From positions 1-64,000 of the forward strand of contig JASLGG010000040.1 in assembly GCA_030150265.1 (NCBI GenBank): a stretch of 64,000 nucleotides of DNA, in the 5' to 3' direction. Numbering within the stretch: position 1 is the first letter of the stretch; every line of letters begins with the position of its first letter. The position numbers and the translations under genes were made by a program. The stretch is from Protaetiibacter sp. (GTDB taxonomy: Bacteria; Actinomycetota; Actinomycetes; Actinomycetales; Microbacteriaceae). Below are positions 62,189-64,000 of this stretch, one piece after another. The notes under the pieces were generated by a model. The model made no database searches and was not told where the DNA came from. It saw only the letters and a program-made list of their open reading frames with translations.

Positions 62189-63652
62189 TCAGGGGAGGGT
62201 CGAGGCCGGCGTCGGCTCGGCGGCCGCTGCCTCGGGGCGCCGGATGCGCTCGAGCCGCCCGGAGGGCAGCAGCAGCGCGGCGAGTGCGGTCACCGCGACG
62301 ACCGCGGCGCCGACGAGGACCGCCGGGATCGCGGCGTCGACGTAGCCGGTGGGGGTCAGCTGGCCGCCGGCGCCCGTGAACACCGCGGTCAGCACCGCGA
62401 TCCCGAGCGCGATCCCCACTTCGCGGATGGTCGAGTTGGTGCCGGATGCCTTGGCGGTGTCCGCGGGGGAGATGTTCGCGAGCACCGCGGTCGACGAGGG
62501 GGCGAAGACGAGCCCCATGCCGATCCCGGCGAGCACGAAGGCGCCCACCATCTCGCCATACGACGCCTCGGCCGACATCACGAGCCCGATCCAGAGCAGC
62601 GCACCGGCCTGGCTCGCGAGGCCCGCCACGATGAGGGTGCGCGTGCCGACGCGGGGCGCGATCGCCCCGGCGAGGGGTGCGACGACCATGGGGGCCATGG
62701 TCCACGGCATGGTGAGGACGCCGGCCTCGAGCGGCGAGTAGCCCTGCACGATCTGCAGGAACTGGATGAGGATGAAGACCGAGCCGAACATCCCGAAGCT
62801 GAAGCCCAGGCCGACGATGTTGGCGATCGAGAACGAGCGGTCGCGGAACAGCCGGAGCGGAAGCAGCGGGGCGGAGGTGCGCCGCTGCCAGAGCAGGAAG
62901 ATCCCGAGCAGCACGGCCCCGCCGATGAGCGCGGTGAGCACCTCGGCGCTGTCCCAGCCGGCATCGTTCCCGCGCACGATGCCCCACACGAGCCCGAGCA
63001 CGCCGAGCCCGGCGAGCAGCACGCCCGGCACGTCGGCGCGGAGCCGCTCGCCGAAGGGGTTCGGCAGCACGAGGAGCACGATCGGCACCGCGATCACCCC
63101 GATCGGCACGTTGAGCCAGAAGATCGCGTTCCAGTCCCAGCCCTCCACGACCGCGCCGCCGACGAGCGGGCCGAGCGCGACCGCGAGCCCCGAGACGCCG
63201 CCCCAGACGCCGATCGCGAGAGGGCGACGGCGCTCCGGAACCGCTCCCGCGAGCAGCGAGAGCGACAGCGGCATGATCGCCGCGCCGCCCACGCCCTGGA
63301 AGGCGCGGGCGACGATCAGCTGCGTGGGGTCGCTCGCGAGCGCGGCGGCGGCCGAGGAGAGGGTGAAGAGCGCGATCCCGACCGCGAACACGGTGCGTCG
63401 CCCGTAGCGGTCGCCGAGGGCGACGGCCATCAGGATGAAGCTCGCGAAGGCGAGCGTGTAGGCGTTCATGAACCACTGCAGCTCCTCGATGCTCGCCCCG
63501 AGGTCGAGCCGGATCGCCGGCAGGGCGTTGGTCATCACGAGGTTGTCGAGCGTGGCCATGAACATCGGCAGCCCGGTGGCGAGCAGCACGAGGCCGAACG
63601 GGATGCGCCGTGCCGCGCGGGTCGGCGCCGCCTGGGCGGGGGAGGTGGTCAT
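62189..63652 (-). CDS. MFS drug exporter, DHA2 (EmrB/QacA) family
   Basis: The 487-aa transporter has the expected ~14 membrane helices. Motif A is GDRYGRRTVFAVG, the first-helix motif ATLDNLVMTNALPAI is of the LD-x-TVVNVALP type, and motif C appears as GVSGLAVALGPLVGGAV. It should export drugs or other amphipaths by proton antiport. ATG at 63652, with GGAG upstream. A TetR gene is divergent, with two operator-like sites between, so drug-induced derepression is likely. Confidence 0.92.
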   Translation of the reverse strand: MTTSPAQAAPTRAARRIPFGLVLLATGLPMFMATLDNLVMTNALPAIRLDLGASIEELQWFMNAYTLAFASFILMAVALGDRYGRRTVFAVGIALFTLSSAAAALASDPTQLIVARAFQGVGGAAIMPLSLSLLAGAVPERRRPLAIGVWGGVSGLAVALGPLVGGAVVEGWDWNAIFWLNVPIGVIAVPIVLLVLPNPFGERLRADVPGVLLAGLGVLGLVWGIVRGNDAGWDSAEVLTALIGGAVLLGIFLLWQRRTSAPLLPLRLFRDRSFSIANIVGLGFSFGMFGSVFILIQFLQIVQGYSPLEAGVLTMPWTMAPMVVAPLAGAIAPRVGTRTLIVAGLASQAGALLWIGLVMSAEASYGEMVGAFVLAGIGMGLVFAPSSTAVLANISPADTAKASGTNSTIREVGIALGIAVLTAVFTGAGGQLTPTGYVDAAIPAVLVGAAVVAVTALAALLLPSGRLERIRRPEAAAAEPTPASTLP

Positions 63653-63681
63653 GATGGCTCCGTGCCTCGAGGAAAGAGTTG

Positions 63682-63697
63682 GTAATCGGATGATTAC
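63682..63697. promoter_or_regulatory. Operator 1, exporter/TetR gap
   Basis: GTAATC and GATTAC flank GGAT, a perfect 16-base inverted repeat, 30 bases before the exporter start. Confidence 0.65.
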
Positions 63698-63711
63698 AAA
63701 ACGCGAGACTA

Positions 63712-63727
63712 GTAATCGGTTGATACC
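63712..63727. promoter_or_regulatory. Operator 2, exporter/TetR gap
   Basis: GTAATC, GGTT, GATACC is the same site with two mismatched bases in the right arm. It ends directly before an ATG at 63728. The two sites are centred 30 bases apart, about three turns, so two TetR dimers could sit on the same face. Confidence 0.55.
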
Positions 63728-63736
63728 ATGTCAAGC

Positions 63737-64000
63737 ATGACGACGATCGTGCCCGAGACGAGCGGCACCCGCATGCGCTCCGAGGAGCGCCGGGCGCTCG
63801 TGCTCGAGGCCGCGACGTGCGTGTTCGGGGAGCGCGGATACCACGGCGCCACGACCGACGCCGTGGCGCGCGCCGCGGGTGTCAGCCAGCCGTACGTCGT
63901 GCGGATGTTCGGCAGCAAGGAGGCGATGTTCCTCGCCGTTCTCGACCGCACCCTCGACCGCATCGTCGAGGCGTTCCGGGAGGCGTACGCCGAGAACCGC
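63737..64000 (+). CDS. TetR-family regulator (N-terminal part)
   Basis: The first 88 residues are present; the gene runs off the window. The TetR HTH is clear: RALVLEAATCVFGERGYHGA then TTDAVARAAGVSQPYVVRMF and GSKEAMFLAVL. The start may be the ATG at 63737 or the in-frame ATG at 63728, which touches operator 2. It probably represses both itself and the divergent exporter gene. Confidence 0.9.
   Translation, partial: MTTIVPETSGTRMRSEERRALVLEAATCVFGERGYHGATTDAVARAAGVSQPYVVRMFGSKEAMFLAVLDRTLDRIVEAFREAYAENR

Overview
The window is about 64 kb of very GC-rich, densely coding DNA. It looks like a chromosome segment of an actinobacterium of the Microbacteriaceae type. The grounds are GTG starts, ATGA/GTGA overlaps, the nusA-ylxR-infB-rbfA and dxr-rseP-ispG-proS blocks, actinobacterial phosphosignalling proteins, and constant use of the word GCATCC/GGATGC. 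The family assignment is an inference from memory; the class is secure. I see no rRNA, tRNA, insertion sequence, prophage or CRISPR array, and no stretch over 300 bases lacks a gene.

Layout. (1) 1-314: end of an aldehyde dehydrogenase of the gamma-aminobutyraldehyde type. (2) 412-17432: a nine-gene block with overlaps or short gaps. In order it holds an FHA protein, a PP2C phosphatase, a membrane Ser/Thr kinase, a 1984-aa Ig/Fn3 surface protein, a MoxR ATPase, a DUF58 protein, a transglutaminase-fold membrane protein without its catalytic Cys and His, a zinc-ribbon FHA protein and an EccC-like FtsK/SpoIIIE ATPase. It resembles the PFNA cluster of bifidobacteria, extended by two FHA proteins and a type VII-like ATPase, and is the best candidate for an under-described system. 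(3) 17554-27047: a polyamine ABC transporter (potDABC), an asparaginase, two GABA aminotransferases, an OsmC protein and a membrane HExxH protein. With the dehydrogenase at the left edge this forms a putrescine/GABA catabolic neighbourhood that block 2 splits. (4) 27129-39805: FKBP lipoprotein, then dxr, DUF2330 protein, rseP, GNAT, ispG and, further on, proS. Between ispG and proS lies a surface locus (33653-37406) with a SipW-like signal peptidase, two proteins with alternate-type signal peptides and an LPWTG-anchored protein. (5) 39876-46322: ECF sigma factor with membrane partner, LOG protein, two-component system, membrane protein. (6) 46455-51045: nusA, ylxR, infB, rbfA. (7) 51054-55350: Fpg/Nei glycosylase, zinc ribbon/MarR pair, mutY, a kinase-like protein with a broken P-loop, and a PanE-type reductase. 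(8) 55477-62130: a large LuxR regulator and two secreted GH18 chitinases. (9) 62189-64000: a DHA2 drug exporter and a divergent TetR regulator cut by the window edge.

Regulation. Many transcription-unit heads have no Shine-Dalgarno sequence. Instead a TANNNT hexamer ends 6 or 7 bases before the start codon (dxr, rseP, ispG, proS, mutY, panE, both aminotransferases, the histidine kinase and others), which fits leaderless transcription. Long perfect hairpins mark transcript ends at 39823-39857, 46334-46360, 50529-50564 and 62144-62177. Symmetric operator-like sites lie in front of the MarR, TetR/exporter, chitinase and surface-locus genes.
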